A stretch of 64,000 nt of DNA, taken from positions 186,001 to 250,000 of the forward strand of contig NZ_JACVVD010000003.1 in NCBI RefSeq assembly GCF_014534655.1. The letters run 5' to 3'. The DNA is from Paenibacillus sedimenti (GTDB lineage: Bacteria; Bacillota; Bacilli; Paenibacillales; NBRC-103111). Positions 9,101 through 17,748 of this stretch are shown in pieces. Positions within the stretch are counted from its first letter, which is position 1. Each line of letters starts with the position of its first letter. The notes under the pieces were generated by a model, which searched no databases, was not told the DNA's origin, and was given only the letters and a program-made list of their open reading frames with translations. A program made the position numbers and the translations under genes.

Positions 9101-10109
9101 TAATATCATCTCCTCCACCGCGTGCGATGATGATCTCACCTGATTCTTCCAGGCGACGAATGGTAGCAACGATACGTGTCTGCGCTTCTTCTACGTCACG
9201 CAAACGCACAGGACCCATGAACTCCATTTCTTCCTTAAAGGTTTCCGCCATCCGTTTAGACATATTTTTAAACAGCGCATCCCGCACTTCTTCACTTGCC
9301 ACTTTAAGCGCAAGCTGCAAGTCGGCATTTTCGATATCACGAATAATACGTTGAATCGAACGATTGTCGATATTGACGATATCCTCGAATACGAACATCC
9401 GTTTTTTGATTTCTTCGGCAAGTTCCGGATCTTGAATCTCAAGAGAATCGAGAATCGTACGTTCCGTACCGCGGTCAACCCCGTTAAGAATTTGTACGAT
9501 CGCAGTAATACCGCCGGCATTCGTATAATCTTGAGTTACGGTTGCAGAAAGCTTCTGCTCAAGTACACGCTCAACCTGACTGATAACTTCCGGTGAAGTA
9601 CTGTCCATTAAGGCAATCCGCTTAGCAACGTCAGCTTGCTTTTCTTGTGGTAGTGAAGACAAAATAATGGATGCCTGATCCGCTTGCAAATAAGACAAGA
9701 CTAATGCGATGGTTTGAGAATTTTCATTTTGAATAAAGTTAAGGATTTGAGCCGGATCCGCTTTTCTGGCAAAATCAAACGGTCTTACCTGTAAAGTTGC
9801 GGTCAATCGATTGATAATATCCAGCGCTTTTTGAGAACCGAGTGCTTTCTCCAAAATATCTTTTGCGTAAGCAATACCGCCTTGAGAGATAAATTCCTGC
9901 GCTAAGCAGATTTGATGGAATTCCGCGAGAATGGATTCCTTCTCCAAGGAATCCACTTTTCTGACATTGGCAATTTCAAGCGTTAACTGCTCAATCTCCT
10001 CTTCCCGCAAATGTTTAAAAATTTGAGCAGACACCTCAGGGCCTAAACTGATCAAAAGAATCGCGGCCTTTTGTCGTCCGGTTAACCCTTGCAGAGCAGC
10101 TTTAGCCAT
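9093..10109 (-). CDS. fliG: Flagellar motor switch protein FliG
   Basis: C-ring protein that contacts MotA and generates torque. The 338-residue length is standard. The N-terminal domain (1-100) binds FliF, with LTGRQKAAILLISLGPE at the start. The middle domain follows (105-200, FDFARKADPAQILNFIQNE with the EHPQ-type region). The C-terminal torque helix region has MFVFEDIVNIDNRSIQRIIR. AGAGGTG precedes the ATG. It lies between fliF and fliH. Confidence 0.97.
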   Translation of the reverse strand: MAKAALQGLTGRQKAAILLISLGPEVSAQIFKHLREEEIEQLTLEIANVRKVDSLEKESILAEFHQICLAQEFISQGGIAYAKDILEKALGSQKALDIINRLTATLQVRPFDFARKADPAQILNFIQNENSQTIALVLSYLQADQASIILSSLPQEKQADVAKRIALMDSTSPEVISQVERVLEQKLSATVTQDYTNAGGITAIVQILNGVDRGTERTILDSLEIQDPELAEEIKKRMFVFEDIVNIDNRSIQRIIRDIENADLQLALKVASEEVRDALFKNMSKRMAETFKEEMEFMGPVRLRDVEEAQTRIVATIRRLEESGEIIIARGGGDDIIV

Positions 10110-10121
10110 ACATCTGCACCT

Positions 10122-11702
10122 CTATTCATCTACTAACCAAGTACGAAGCAGATTGACAAAATCTTCAGGTCGCTTTTTCGCAAGAGTTTCCAATTGTTTG
10201 CGCACTTGATTGTCATTGGTCACATTTTCGATATCGATCGTCGGAAGCTCTGCCTTCGCAGCCGGCATATTAAGTTCTTCTTCCAACTGTTGAGCAGCTT
10301 TTTTACGTTTTCTAAGAATTAAGCCGCCAATTACTCCTAAAACTAGCGCCGCAAGCGCTAATCCGCCATAAGTCAAGTATGTTGCCGTCTTTGTAGCCGC
10401 TGCATCTGCCGGTCGGACAAATGAATGTGCAAACACTGTAACTTTTTGCTGCAATTCTGCGTCTGTATAAGTAACCTTATTGTCAGCAAGAGCGGTTCTG
10501 ACGATATTAACCAGGGCGGCCTGAACTGCTGCCTTCGTTTCAGCAGTCAAGGAGTTTGGATCGTCCTTAAGCGGAGGTTCAATCCCTACATTGATGCTTA
10601 AATCCTTAACTACATAAGGTGTAGAGATAATATCGTTAGTAATGCGATTTACTTCATAGTTCACGGTCTTGCTATTCTTTTCGGAATTCGATTGACCGGA
10701 GCCGGATGATCCCGGATATCCCGGCACATCTGTTGTACCCGTTCCAGGAACTCCCCCGTTCGTCGCTCCGTCATTCTGATACGACTCGGTTGCTTCCTGC
10801 AGAGAGATTTCCAACCCTCTTTGATCCACCTGATTTGGAGCACTAACCAGTTGCTCTTTGCTTTTCTTCTGATCAAAGTTCATTGTTGAGAATACACTCA
10901 CGATGACTTTATCGCGACCAAGCATGGTCCCCAGCATACTGCTAATATTCTTTTGTAAATCGTTACGGAATTGATTATTGATTTCCGCTTGACTTGTCAC
11001 CAGATTTGCTGCAGTTTGTCCGCCTGTCTTGGAGGAGTTCAAGCTCTCTCCGTATTGGTCGGAGATGGTGATATTCTCCAAAGGGAGATTTTTGACACTG
11101 TGTGATACTAAATTATAGATCGTATCGATTTTCGGCTGATCCATCGTGTAGCCCGGTTTTAGTTGAAGCACAACGGATGCAGTCGCTTGTTCTTGTTGCT
11201 GCTTTAAAAACGGACCATCTTCCGGAAGTGTGATTAGCACCTTGGAGCTGCTGATCCCCTGATTTGAGTTGATCAGTTGTTGAAGTTCACCCTGTACAGC
11301 GTTAAGATATTTAACTTTAAACTCGTTATCTGTGATGCCAAATGAACTATTGCCGCTAAAAGCACCGAAACCCAATGAACCATTCTTGTTCAACCCTTGA
11401 GATTCAACGGCTAGTTTCACATTGGCAACTTCACTCGTAGGAACTTCGATACTTTTACCATCGCCACTCAGATGATATGGAATCTTAGCCGTATCCAAAT
11501 AATTTTTGATCGATGCAGCATCGCTTGGCTGCAAATCCGTAAAGGCTAACGAATACTCAGTCTTGGATAGATTAAAGCTGATAATTGCTGCAGTAAGAAC
11601 CAATAGAAAAACCGTAGCTATGAATGTGATTTTCGTCGTTCTACTGTATCGATTCCAATATTGTTTCACCTTTTCCCAATATTGGAGCAGGTTCTCATTC
11701 AC
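10122..11702 (-). CDS. fliF: Flagellar MS-ring protein FliF
   Basis: Forms the MS ring in the cytoplasmic membrane, the platform for the rod and switch. It is 526 residues with a first transmembrane helix at about 25-45 (ITFIATVFLLVLTAAII), two YscJ/FliF ring-building domains (about 45-300), a Gly/Ser/Pro linker (about 305-345), and a second transmembrane helix near 435-460 (YGGLALAALVLGVIGGLIL). The C-terminal FliG-binding tail ends NLLRTWLVDE. The start is GTG at 11702 with GAGGTGA just upstream. Confidence 0.96.
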   Translation of the reverse strand: MNENLLQYWEKVKQYWNRYSRTTKITFIATVFLLVLTAAIISFNLSKTEYSLAFTDLQPSDAASIKNYLDTAKIPYHLSGDGKSIEVPTSEVANVKLAVESQGLNKNGSLGFGAFSGNSSFGITDNEFKVKYLNAVQGELQQLINSNQGISSSKVLITLPEDGPFLKQQQEQATASVVLQLKPGYTMDQPKIDTIYNLVSHSVKNLPLENITISDQYGESLNSSKTGGQTAANLVTSQAEINNQFRNDLQKNISSMLGTMLGRDKVIVSVFSTMNFDQKKSKEQLVSAPNQVDQRGLEISLQEATESYQNDGATNGGVPGTGTTDVPGYPGSSGSGQSNSEKNSKTVNYEVNRITNDIISTPYVVKDLSINVGIEPPLKDDPNSLTAETKAAVQAALVNIVRTALADNKVTYTDAELQQKVTVFAHSFVRPADAAATKTATYLTYGGLALAALVLGVIGGLILRKRKKAAQQLEEELNMPAAKAELPTIDIENVTNDNQVRKQLETLAKKRPEDFVNLLRTWLVDE

Positions 11703-11744
11703 GGTGTCACCTCATTGACCAAAGTTTAGCAGCACAAAATGAAA

Positions 11745-12053
11745 TCATAGCTGCATTCTCATCATTTCTTGATAAGCTTCCAGAACCTTATTTCTAACCT
11801 GTACGGTCAATTCCAGTCCTAATGAAGCTTTCTCAGAAGCGATGGTCAGTTGATGAACATCAGAAAGCTCACCTTTAATAAAACTCTGATTCAACTGATC
11901 GACTTGCTGTTGCTGTGCATTCAAATTATTCATCGCATCATTCAAGAATGATCCGAATTTTTTCCCCAAATCCGCCGCACCTTCGCCTGAGTTATCTTTA
12001 GGCTGAACGGAGCTCATAATATTTATCGGACTGTAGCTGATCTTGTCAAACAT
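11745..12053 (-). CDS. fliE: Flagellar hook-basal body protein FliE
   Basis: Rod adaptor of 102 residues that joins the MS ring to the rod. The conserved C-terminal pattern is clear: DVHQLTIASEKASLGLELTVQVRNKVLEAYQEMMRMQ-type helix (about 65-102), preceded by SFLNDAMNNLNAQQQQVDQL. AAGGAGG precedes the ATG. It lies between flgC and fliF as in Bacillus. Confidence 0.94.
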   Translation of the reverse strand: MFDKISYSPINIMSSVQPKDNSGEGAADLGKKFGSFLNDAMNNLNAQQQQVDQLNQSFIKGELSDVHQLTIASEKASLGLELTVQVRNKVLEAYQEMMRMQL

Positions 12054-12072
12054 GATGAGCCTCCTTTAATAG

Positions 12073-12522
12073 TTATCTGCCAATTTCCAAAGCTTTTGTT
12101 ATCATCGATTTACTAGCGTTAAGCGCAGTGACATTGGCTTCATAAGATCTTGTTGCCGAAATCATGTCAACCATTTCCTTAAGCACATCAACGTTAGGCA
12201 TATATACAAATCCATTAGTATCCGCATCAGGATGAGCTGGATTGTAAACTTGTTTGAGCGGTGATGTATCATCAATAATTTTATTTACTCTTACGCCCTC
12301 GCCAGTCCCATCAGCCATTGCCGTTTGCAATGTTTGAGCAAAGCTTGGTTGTGATTTCGTTTCAAACGATACTAACTTTCTTTGATACGGCACCCATTTC
12401 CCATCAACTAATTTGGCCCGGGTCGTGTCAGCGTTTGCGATGTTGGACGATATTACATCCATTCTCAAACGTTGAGCGGTAAGCGCGGACGAACTAATAT
12501 CAAATCCGTTCGTAAGTCTCAT
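12073..12522 (-). CDS. flgC: Flagellar basal-body rod protein FlgC
   Basis: Proximal rod protein of 149 residues. The rod signature LTAQRLRMDVISSNIANADT is at about residues 13-32 and the C-terminal NVDVLKEMVDMISATRSYE motif at about 108-126. GGGAGGG, which overlaps the end of flgB, precedes the start. Confidence 0.96.
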   Translation of the reverse strand: MRLTNGFDISSSALTAQRLRMDVISSNIANADTTRAKLVDGKWVPYQRKLVSFETKSQPSFAQTLQTAMADGTGEGVRVNKIIDDTSPLKQVYNPAHPDADTNGFVYMPNVDVLKEMVDMISATRSYEANVTALNASKSMITKALEIGR

Positions 12523-12528
12523 CGTTTA

Positions 12529-12936
12529 TTACTTCCCTCCCAAGACAGTATGCATCTTTTTGAACTCACTGTTCATTTGTTGAATTAAAGCATTATACTT
12601 GAGCTGATTTTTGGCCATCAATGACATCTCATAGTCCATATCGACGTTATTCATATTGTTATTGATCGCAGTTTTTTCATCCGCTTTAATTTCCGGAGCG
12701 ATCACACTCGGAGATTTTCCAATGTAAAAATGCCTGCGATCTGTCCGATAACCTTCTATTGAACGCGTTGATGAACCCATTTGCCCTTGTAAGAGCTCTT
12801 CAAACATGACATCTGAACGTTTGAAAAACGGTGTATCAACATTAGCGACATTATTCGCTACTACTTTTTGTCTTAGGGACGACGCATCAAGCGTACGCTC
12901 CATCAAATTCCAACTGGGCTTGTCTAAAAGAGACAT
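12529..12936 (-). CDS. flgB: Flagellar basal-body rod protein FlgB
   Basis: Proximal rod protein of 135 residues and first gene of the large flagellar operon. It shows the rod motif LRQKVVANNVANVDTPFFKR (about 21-40) and a C-terminal NNVDMDYEMSLMAKNQLKYN helix. The site before the ATG is weak (AGTGGG at some distance). The 244 bases upstream, up to codY, must carry the operon promoter. Confidence 0.95.
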   Translation of the reverse strand: MSLLDKPSWNLMERTLDASSLRQKVVANNVANVDTPFFKRSDVMFEELLQGQMGSSTRSIEGYRTDRRHFYIGKSPSVIAPEIKADEKTAINNNMNNVDMDYEMSLMAKNQLKYNALIQQMNSEFKKMHTVLGGK

Positions 12937-12984
12937 TTAAAAATACCCACTTTCTATAGATTGGTTGAGTAATAATTCAACACT

Positions 12985-13018
12985 AACCCTATTGATTCCT
13001 TCTTAATTCGACATTATA
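12985..13018 (-). promoter_or_regulatory. Possible flgB operon promoter region (-10-like TATAAT)
   Basis: On the minus strand a TATAAT (13013-13018) lies about 80 bases before flgB in a very AT-rich stretch. No convincing -35 hexamer is at 16-18 bases; TTGGCA occurs too far upstream. The call rests on the -10 match and on the fact that flgB starts a long operon. Confidence 0.3.
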
Positions 13019-13119
13019 TTCATAAAATAAAAAAAGATATGTTGCCAAATTGTAGAAATATGTAGAACATTTTGTTACATTTCTTATCATCTAAGATATT
13101 AACCTAACTTACAATAAGA

Positions 13120-13155
13120 AAAAAGCCCTATCTTTTTTACCAGACAGGGCTTTGC
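13120..13155 (-). terminator. Rho-independent terminator after codY
   Basis: Read on the minus strand: AAAGCCCTGTC, loop, GATAGGGCTTT followed by a T-run. It lies 26 bases past the codY stop and separates the codY transcript from flgB. Confidence 0.85.
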
Positions 13156-13180
13156 TATCGTTGTCAACATATGATGAAAG

Positions 13181-13966
13181 CTACAGTTTCGTCTTCAATT
13201 GATCGATGCTTAAAATTAATTGTTCATTTAGAATACGGATATAAGTACCTTTCATTCCAAGCGAACGCGTTTCAATAACTCCGGCACTTTCTAATTTACG
13301 AAGAGCATTTACGATGACTGAGCGCGTGATGCCTACCCGATCGGCAATTTTACTTGCGACTAAAAGTCCTTCCTTGCCATCCAACTCTTCAAAAATATGT
13401 TCCACAGCTTCCATCTCGCTGAAGGACAAGGAACCAATCGCAACTTGAACGACCGCTTTGCTTCTTGCCTCTTCCTCGATTTCTTCAGCACGCTCTCTTA
13501 AAATTTCCATGGCTACGACCGTTGACCCGTATTCCGCCAAAATCAAGTCGTCATCGACAAAGGGCGCATCGTTTCGGCTTAAAACCAATGTGCCAAGACG
13601 ATCACCGCCACCGATTACAGGAACGATAGTCGTATACGTATATGGAAACATATCTTTCATTTGATCCGTGTAGTAATAATAAGGGCTATCCGGCTCCACA
13701 TTAGAAGATGTTTCTTCAATTTTCATTAAAAGATTGTTCGATTCCGCCGGAAACCTTCTATCCACCAAGATCGTTTGATTCATTTCTGGTGAAATGGGAT
13801 CGTTCGTTAATGCATATCCAAGGATCTTACCCTTGCGGCTTACCACATAAATATTGGCGATCACGATATCGCGCAATACTTCAGCCATATCCATAAAGCT
13901 GACCGCATTACCTGCTTCTTTTTGAAGCAAACGATTCAGCCTTCTTGTCTTGTTTAATAAACTCAT
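13181..13966 (-). CDS. codY: GTP- and branched-chain-amino-acid-sensing transcriptional repressor CodY
   Basis: Global nutritional regulator of low-GC Gram-positives that binds DNA when isoleucine and GTP are high. The 261-residue length is standard. The N-terminal GAF domain (about 1-155) binds the amino acid. The C-terminal winged helix (about 200-250) has the recognition helix [20 protein letters not shown]. It starts with [15 protein letters not shown] after AGGAGG. It ends the hslV-hslU-codY cluster and lies next to flgB, as in B. subtilis. Confidence 0.98.
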   Translation of the reverse strand: MSLLNKTRRLNRLLQKEAGNAVSFMDMAEVLRDIVIANIYVVSRKGKILGYALTNDPISPEMNQTILVDRRFPAESNNLLMKIEETSSNVEPDSPYYYYTDQMKDMFPYTYTTIVPVIGGGDRLGTLVLSRNDAPFVDDDLILAEYGSTVVAMEILRERAEEIEEEARSKAVVQVAIGSLSFSEMEAVEHIFEELDGKEGLLVASKIADRVGITRSVIVNALRKLESAGVIETRSLGMKGTYIRILNEQLILSIDQLKTKL

Positions 13967-14002
13967 GTAACTGCCTCCTACTTACTTAACCTTACATATT
14001 TA

Positions 14003-15400
14003 CTACAAAATATACTGGCTCAAATCGCGATTTTGGACAATATCACTCAACTTCTCGCGAACATACTCCGGATTAATGACGATGTGTTCCAATGTAAGCT
14101 CTGGCGCTTCAAAGGACAAATCCTCCAATAACTTCTCCAAAATCGTATGTAAACGGCGAGCCCCGATGTTTTCGGTGTTTTGGTTCACTTCAACGGCAAT
14201 GCGGGCTATTTCATCCACAGCTGCATCGGCAAATTCAACGGTAATCCCTTCGGTTTGCAGAAGGGCTGTGTATTGCTTGGTTAATGCGTTTTTGGGTTCT
14301 TTCAAAATGGAAACGAAATCTTCATGCGTTAAGTTGCTGAGTTCTACGCGAATTGGGAAGCGTCCCTGCAGCTCTGGAATGAGATCAGAGGGCTTGGCGA
14401 TATGGAAAGCGCCTGCACCGATAAACAGAACGTAGTCCGTCTTCACCGGACCGTATTTAGTCACAACCGTTGAGCCTTCTACAATAGGCAAAATATCGCG
14501 TTGAACGCCTTCCCGCGAGACGTCAGGCCCGCCTCCGCCGCGGCTGCTGCTTGCAATCTTATCAATTTCATCAATAAAAATAATGCCGGATTGCTCGGCG
14601 CGGCTGATCGACTCTTGAATCACCTCATCCATGTCAATCAATCGCTGCGCTTCTTCCTGGGTCAGAACTTTACGTGCTTCTTTCACGGATAGCTTGCGCT
14701 TCTTCAATTTCTTCGGCATTAGGCTGCCGAACATCTCTTGCATGTTCATGCCCATTTGTTCATTGCCCTGACCTGCAAGCATATCCATCATCGATGGCGA
14801 TGAGTCCTCGACTTCGATTTCTACCGTTTCCTGCTCGAGCTTTCCTTGTGCTAATTGTTCTGCAATTTGCGAACGCTTCGCAGCAAGAGAAGGATCCGGA
14901 GCCGGTTCTTCTTGAGCAGGTTGATTCTGACCGCCAAACAGCATTTCCAGTGGATTGCGCTGTGTTTTCGCGCGAGTTGGATTCGGGACGAACAGGTTAA
15001 CTAGACGCTCATTCGCGAGCTTCTCAGCACGATCCTTGACTTTTTCCGTACGTTCAGCTTTTACCATTCGAATAGACGTTTCAATCAAATCACGTACCAT
15101 GGACTCAACATCGCGTCCTACGTAGCCAACTTCCGTGAATTTCGTTGCCTCAACTTTAATGAAAGGCGCTCCTACAAGCTTGGCTAATCTGCGAGCAATT
15201 TCCGTTTTACCAACACCCGTCGGCCCGATCATCAAAATATTTTTGGGGACGATTTCATCTCGAAGCGTCTCATCGAGCAAGCTTCTCCGATAGCGGTTAC
15301 GCAAAGCAATCGCTACCGATTTTTTCGCTTTCTTCTGACCAACAATATATCGATCTAGTTCTTGCACTATTTGTTTAGGTGTAAGGGAGCTGTTTTTCAA
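14003..15400 (-). CDS. hslU: ATP-dependent protease ATPase subunit HslU (ClpY)
   Basis: AAA+ unfoldase that feeds substrates to HslV. The 465-residue protein has Walker [13 protein letters not shown] (about 59-70), the family-specific I domain (about 110-245), Walker [11 protein letters not shown] and sensor arginine-containing [13 protein letters not shown] near the C-terminus. The start is TTG at 15400 with AAGGAGGG before it. That ribosome binding site abuts the end of a tandem palindromic repeat array (15418-15630) that fills the gap to hslV. Confidence 0.97.
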   Translation of the reverse strand: MKNSSLTPKQIVQELDRYIVGQKKAKKSVAIALRNRYRRSLLDETLRDEIVPKNILMIGPTGVGKTEIARRLAKLVGAPFIKVEATKFTEVGYVGRDVESMVRDLIETSIRMVKAERTEKVKDRAEKLANERLVNLFVPNPTRAKTQRNPLEMLFGGQNQPAQEEPAPDPSLAAKRSQIAEQLAQGKLEQETVEIEVEDSSPSMMDMLAGQGNEQMGMNMQEMFGSLMPKKLKKRKLSVKEARKVLTQEEAQRLIDMDEVIQESISRAEQSGIIFIDEIDKIASSSRGGGGPDVSREGVQRDILPIVEGSTVVTKYGPVKTDYVLFIGAGAFHIAKPSDLIPELQGRFPIRVELSNLTHEDFVSILKEPKNALTKQYTALLQTEGITVEFADAAVDEIARIAVEVNQNTENIGARRLHTILEKLLEDLSFEAPELTLEHIVINPEYVREKLSDIVQNRDLSQYIL

Positions 15401-15417
15401 TGAAGGTACCCTCCTTA

Positions 15418-15630
15418 GAGTTTTGCGTTAGCAAAACTTACTTCGTAAGCGTAATCTAAAAGCTTTCCATAGGAAAGCTTGCATCGTAAGCATTTGCTGA
15501 GCTTTCCATAGGAAAGCTTGCATCGTAAGCATTTGCTGAGCTTTCCATAGGAAAGCTTGCATCGTAAGCATTCGCTGAGTTTTTTCGCAAGAAAAACCGG
15601 CCTCGTAAGCGTATACTGAGCTTGCATCGG
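15418..15630. repeat. Tandem array of 39-41-base palindromic repeats (family A, five units)
   Basis: Five head-to-tail units fill the hslV-hslU gap. Each has a short inverted repeat followed by a conserved CGTAAGC core, and later units begin GAG. The three middle units start at 15460, 15499 and 15538, each 39 bases long with arms AGCTTTCC-AT-AGGAAAGCT, and are nearly identical. The outer units (15418 and 15577) have different arms (GTTTTGC/GCAAAAC and TTTTTCGC-type) but keep the core. There are no unique spacers. Related units occur at 34693-34763 and 50852-50932. Confidence 0.9.
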
Positions 15631-15680
15631 TTGAATTTCAATAAAGCATGATGTCAAGATTTCCAAAATAAAAGAAAGAC

Positions 15681-16235
15681 CTACTCAATCTCTTCAACGA
15701 TAATATTATGATTGGTGAAAACGCAAATTTCAGCCGCAGTCGTCAAAGCCGCATGGGCGATTTCTTTAGCGCTTAGCCCTGGAGCGTGTCGATGAAGCGC
15801 TCTACCGGCCGCTAACGCAAAACTGCCGCCTGATCCAATCGCCAGAATGCCGTCATCAGGTTCAATAATTTCGCCATTTCCAGAAAGCAACAGCAACCCT
15901 GAAGCATCCATGACAATCATCATCGCTTCTAATCTGCGTAAAACGCGATCCTGACGCCAATCTTTGGTCAATTCTACCGCGGCGCGCTGCAAGTTGCCAT
16001 GATGCTCCTCCAATTTGCCCTCAAACTTCTCGAAAAGCGTAATTGCATCCGCTACCGATCCTGCAAAGCCGGCTACGACTTTCCCTCTATATAAACGCCT
16101 TACTTTCTTGGCGCTCCCCTTCATAATCATGCTGTTGCCAAATGTCACTTGTCCATCCCCGGCAATAGCTCCTTTGCCCTGATGACGAATCGCAAATATC
16201 GTTGTCGCATGAAAAGATGCGTTCTTCGGATCCAT
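15681..16235 (-). CDS. hslV: ATP-dependent protease peptidase subunit HslV (ClpQ)
   Basis: Proteasome-type peptidase of 184 residues that forms the proteolytic core with HslU. The N-terminal [10 protein letters not shown] contains the Thr-Thr pair that matches the catalytic N-terminus of E. coli HslV (TTIVSVRR). The chain before it would need to be removed or tolerated; the B. subtilis homologue also keeps a short leader. GDGQVTFG and [14 protein letters not shown] are family motifs. The start at 16235 follows GAGGTGA; a longer frame to 16277 lacks a site. Confidence 0.95.
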   Translation of the reverse strand: MDPKNASFHATTIFAIRHQGKGAIAGDGQVTFGNSMIMKGSAKKVRRLYRGKVVAGFAGSVADAITLFEKFEGKLEEHHGNLQRAAVELTKDWRQDRVLRRLEAMMIVMDASGLLLLSGNGEIIEPDDGILAIGSGGSFALAAGRALHRHAPGLSAKEIAHAALTTAAEICVFTNHNIIVEEIE

Positions 16236-16290
16236 CGGTTTCACCTCTTCGGAATCATAATCATTATTTGTAAACAAATGATTCTGTCTT

Positions 16291-16358
16291 ATAAATGAGA
16301 TAAACCTCTAGCGAGGTCTTTCAAAAATGAGCGACCGCGTCTAGAGGTGTTTTATTGC
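16291..16358. repeat. Long imperfect hairpin repeat (family B), copy 1
   Basis: The outer stem is ACCTCTAG/CTAGAGGT, then an inner stem CG-A-GGTC/GACC-G-CG and an apical TCA/TGA pair. The core ATGAGCGACCGCGT and the arms recur at 52893-52961, more than 36 kb away, in the same orientation. It lies 56 bases upstream of hslV in the gap where other Bacilli carry codV (xerC). Its function is unknown. Confidence 0.75.
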
Positions 16359-16418
16359 ATCCATGAAAATGCTACAAAGCATAATTATAGTAACATAGGG
16401 ATAGCTTTACTTACAAGC

Positions 16419-17735
16419 TCACGCGTATTCCTTTTCCGAAAAATTCTGAATACTTTCCAGCGCGCGATGAGCCAGTTTTTCGTATTTTTCCTTTTTGTTA
16501 CGAATTCGCTCTGGGAGAGGCGGAAGCAGACCGAAATTAGCGTTCATCGGTTGGAAATGCTTGAAGTCTGCCGTAGTAATATAGTTCGCCATGCTGCCTA
16601 AAGTCGTTTCATGAGGAAAAACTAAACAGGAATCTCCTTTGGCAAAACGTCCCGCATTCATTCCAGCAATAAGACCCGAAGCGGCCGACTCTACATAACC
16701 TTCAACGCCTGTCATCTGTCCTGCAAAGAACAGATTCTCGCGACGCTTAAACTGGTAAGTCGGTTCAAGCAGCTTGGGAGAGTTAATGAACGTATTGCGG
16801 TGCATGACGCCATAACGGACGAACTCCGCATTTTCCAAGCCCGGAATCAAGGAAAGCACTCGCTTTTGTTCGCCCCATTTCAAATGGGTTTGGAACCCGA
16901 CGAGATTATACAGAGTTCCCGCAGCATTGTCCTGCCGAAGCTGGACAACAGCGTGCGGTAATTTGCCTGTATGAGGATTGATTAAGCCGACAGGCTTCAT
17001 CGGACCAAAAAGTACCGTTTGTTTCCCACGCTTCGCCATCACTTCAAGCGGCATACAACCCTCAAAATAAATCTCTTTCTCGAATTCCTTGAGTTCAGCG
17101 ACCTCTGCTGAAATTAACGCATCATAGAATACGTTAAATTCCTCTTCCGTCATCGGACAATTGAGATAAGCCGCATCGCCTTTGTCATAACGAGAGGCAA
17201 GATACACTTTGCTCATATCGATGGAGTCTTTCTCCACAATCGGAGCAGCCGCATCGTAGAAGTATAAGTACTCCTCACCCATCAGCTCTTTCAACTCACC
17301 GGAGAGAGCCGGCGAGGTTAACGGTCCTGAAGCTACGACCGTAATCCCATCGGGTAAAGTTGGCATTTCTTCGTTGCGCACTTCGATAAGCGGATGATTG
17401 CGCAGCGTTGATGTTACGGCTTGGGAGAAACCATCACGGTCTACCGCTAAAGCGCCGCCTGCTGGAACAGCATGCCGGTCAGCACAGGAAAGAATGAGCG
17501 AATCCATGCGTCTCATTTCTTCTTTCAATACGCCTACCGCATTCGTTAAACCATTCGCCCTAAGCGAATTACTGCAAACCAGTTCAGCGAACTGGTCCGT
17601 AATATGTGCCGGAGTTTTGCGCACGGGGCGCATTTCGTATAACGTCACTGGCACGCCTTGACGGGCAATCTGCCAGGCTGCTTCACTTCCCGCCAATCCT
17701 GCGCCGATGACAGTTACTCTTGGATATTCTGGCAA
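16419..17735 (-). CDS. trmFO: Methylenetetrahydrofolate-tRNA (uracil-5-)-methyltransferase TrmFO
   Basis: Folate- and FAD-dependent enzyme that makes 5-methyluridine at position 54 of tRNA. The protein is 438 residues, with the dinucleotide-binding motif [13 protein letters not shown] at residues 9-21, [13 protein letters not shown] carrying the catalytic-region cysteine (about residue 53), and C-terminal [19 protein letters not shown]. The start is a TTG at 17735 with GAGGTG overlapping the end of topA. It sits downstream of topA as in Bacillus. Confidence 0.96.
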   Translation of the reverse strand: MPEYPRVTVIGAGLAGSEAAWQIARQGVPVTLYEMRPVRKTPAHITDQFAELVCSNSLRANGLTNAVGVLKEEMRRMDSLILSCADRHAVPAGGALAVDRDGFSQAVTSTLRNHPLIEVRNEEMPTLPDGITVVASGPLTSPALSGELKELMGEEYLYFYDAAAPIVEKDSIDMSKVYLASRYDKGDAAYLNCPMTEEEFNVFYDALISAEVAELKEFEKEIYFEGCMPLEVMAKRGKQTVLFGPMKPVGLINPHTGKLPHAVVQLRQDNAAGTLYNLVGFQTHLKWGEQKRVLSLIPGLENAEFVRYGVMHRNTFINSPKLLEPTYQFKRRENLFFAGQMTGVEGYVESAASGLIAGMNAGRFAKGDSCLVFPHETTLGSMANYITTADFKHFQPMNANFGLLPPLPERIRNKKEKYEKLAHRALESIQNFSEKEYA

Positions 17736-17748
17736 AATCGGGACACCT

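Noticed and set aside
15418..15630. A CRISPR array, because of regularly spaced repeats
   Set aside because: The 39-base units follow each other directly without unique spacers, and no cas gene is nearby.
15415..15666. An 83-codon minus-strand ORF with a 13-residue repeat
   Set aside because: It is only the translation of the 39-base tandem repeat; there is no ribosome binding site, and the same DNA reads open in another frame.
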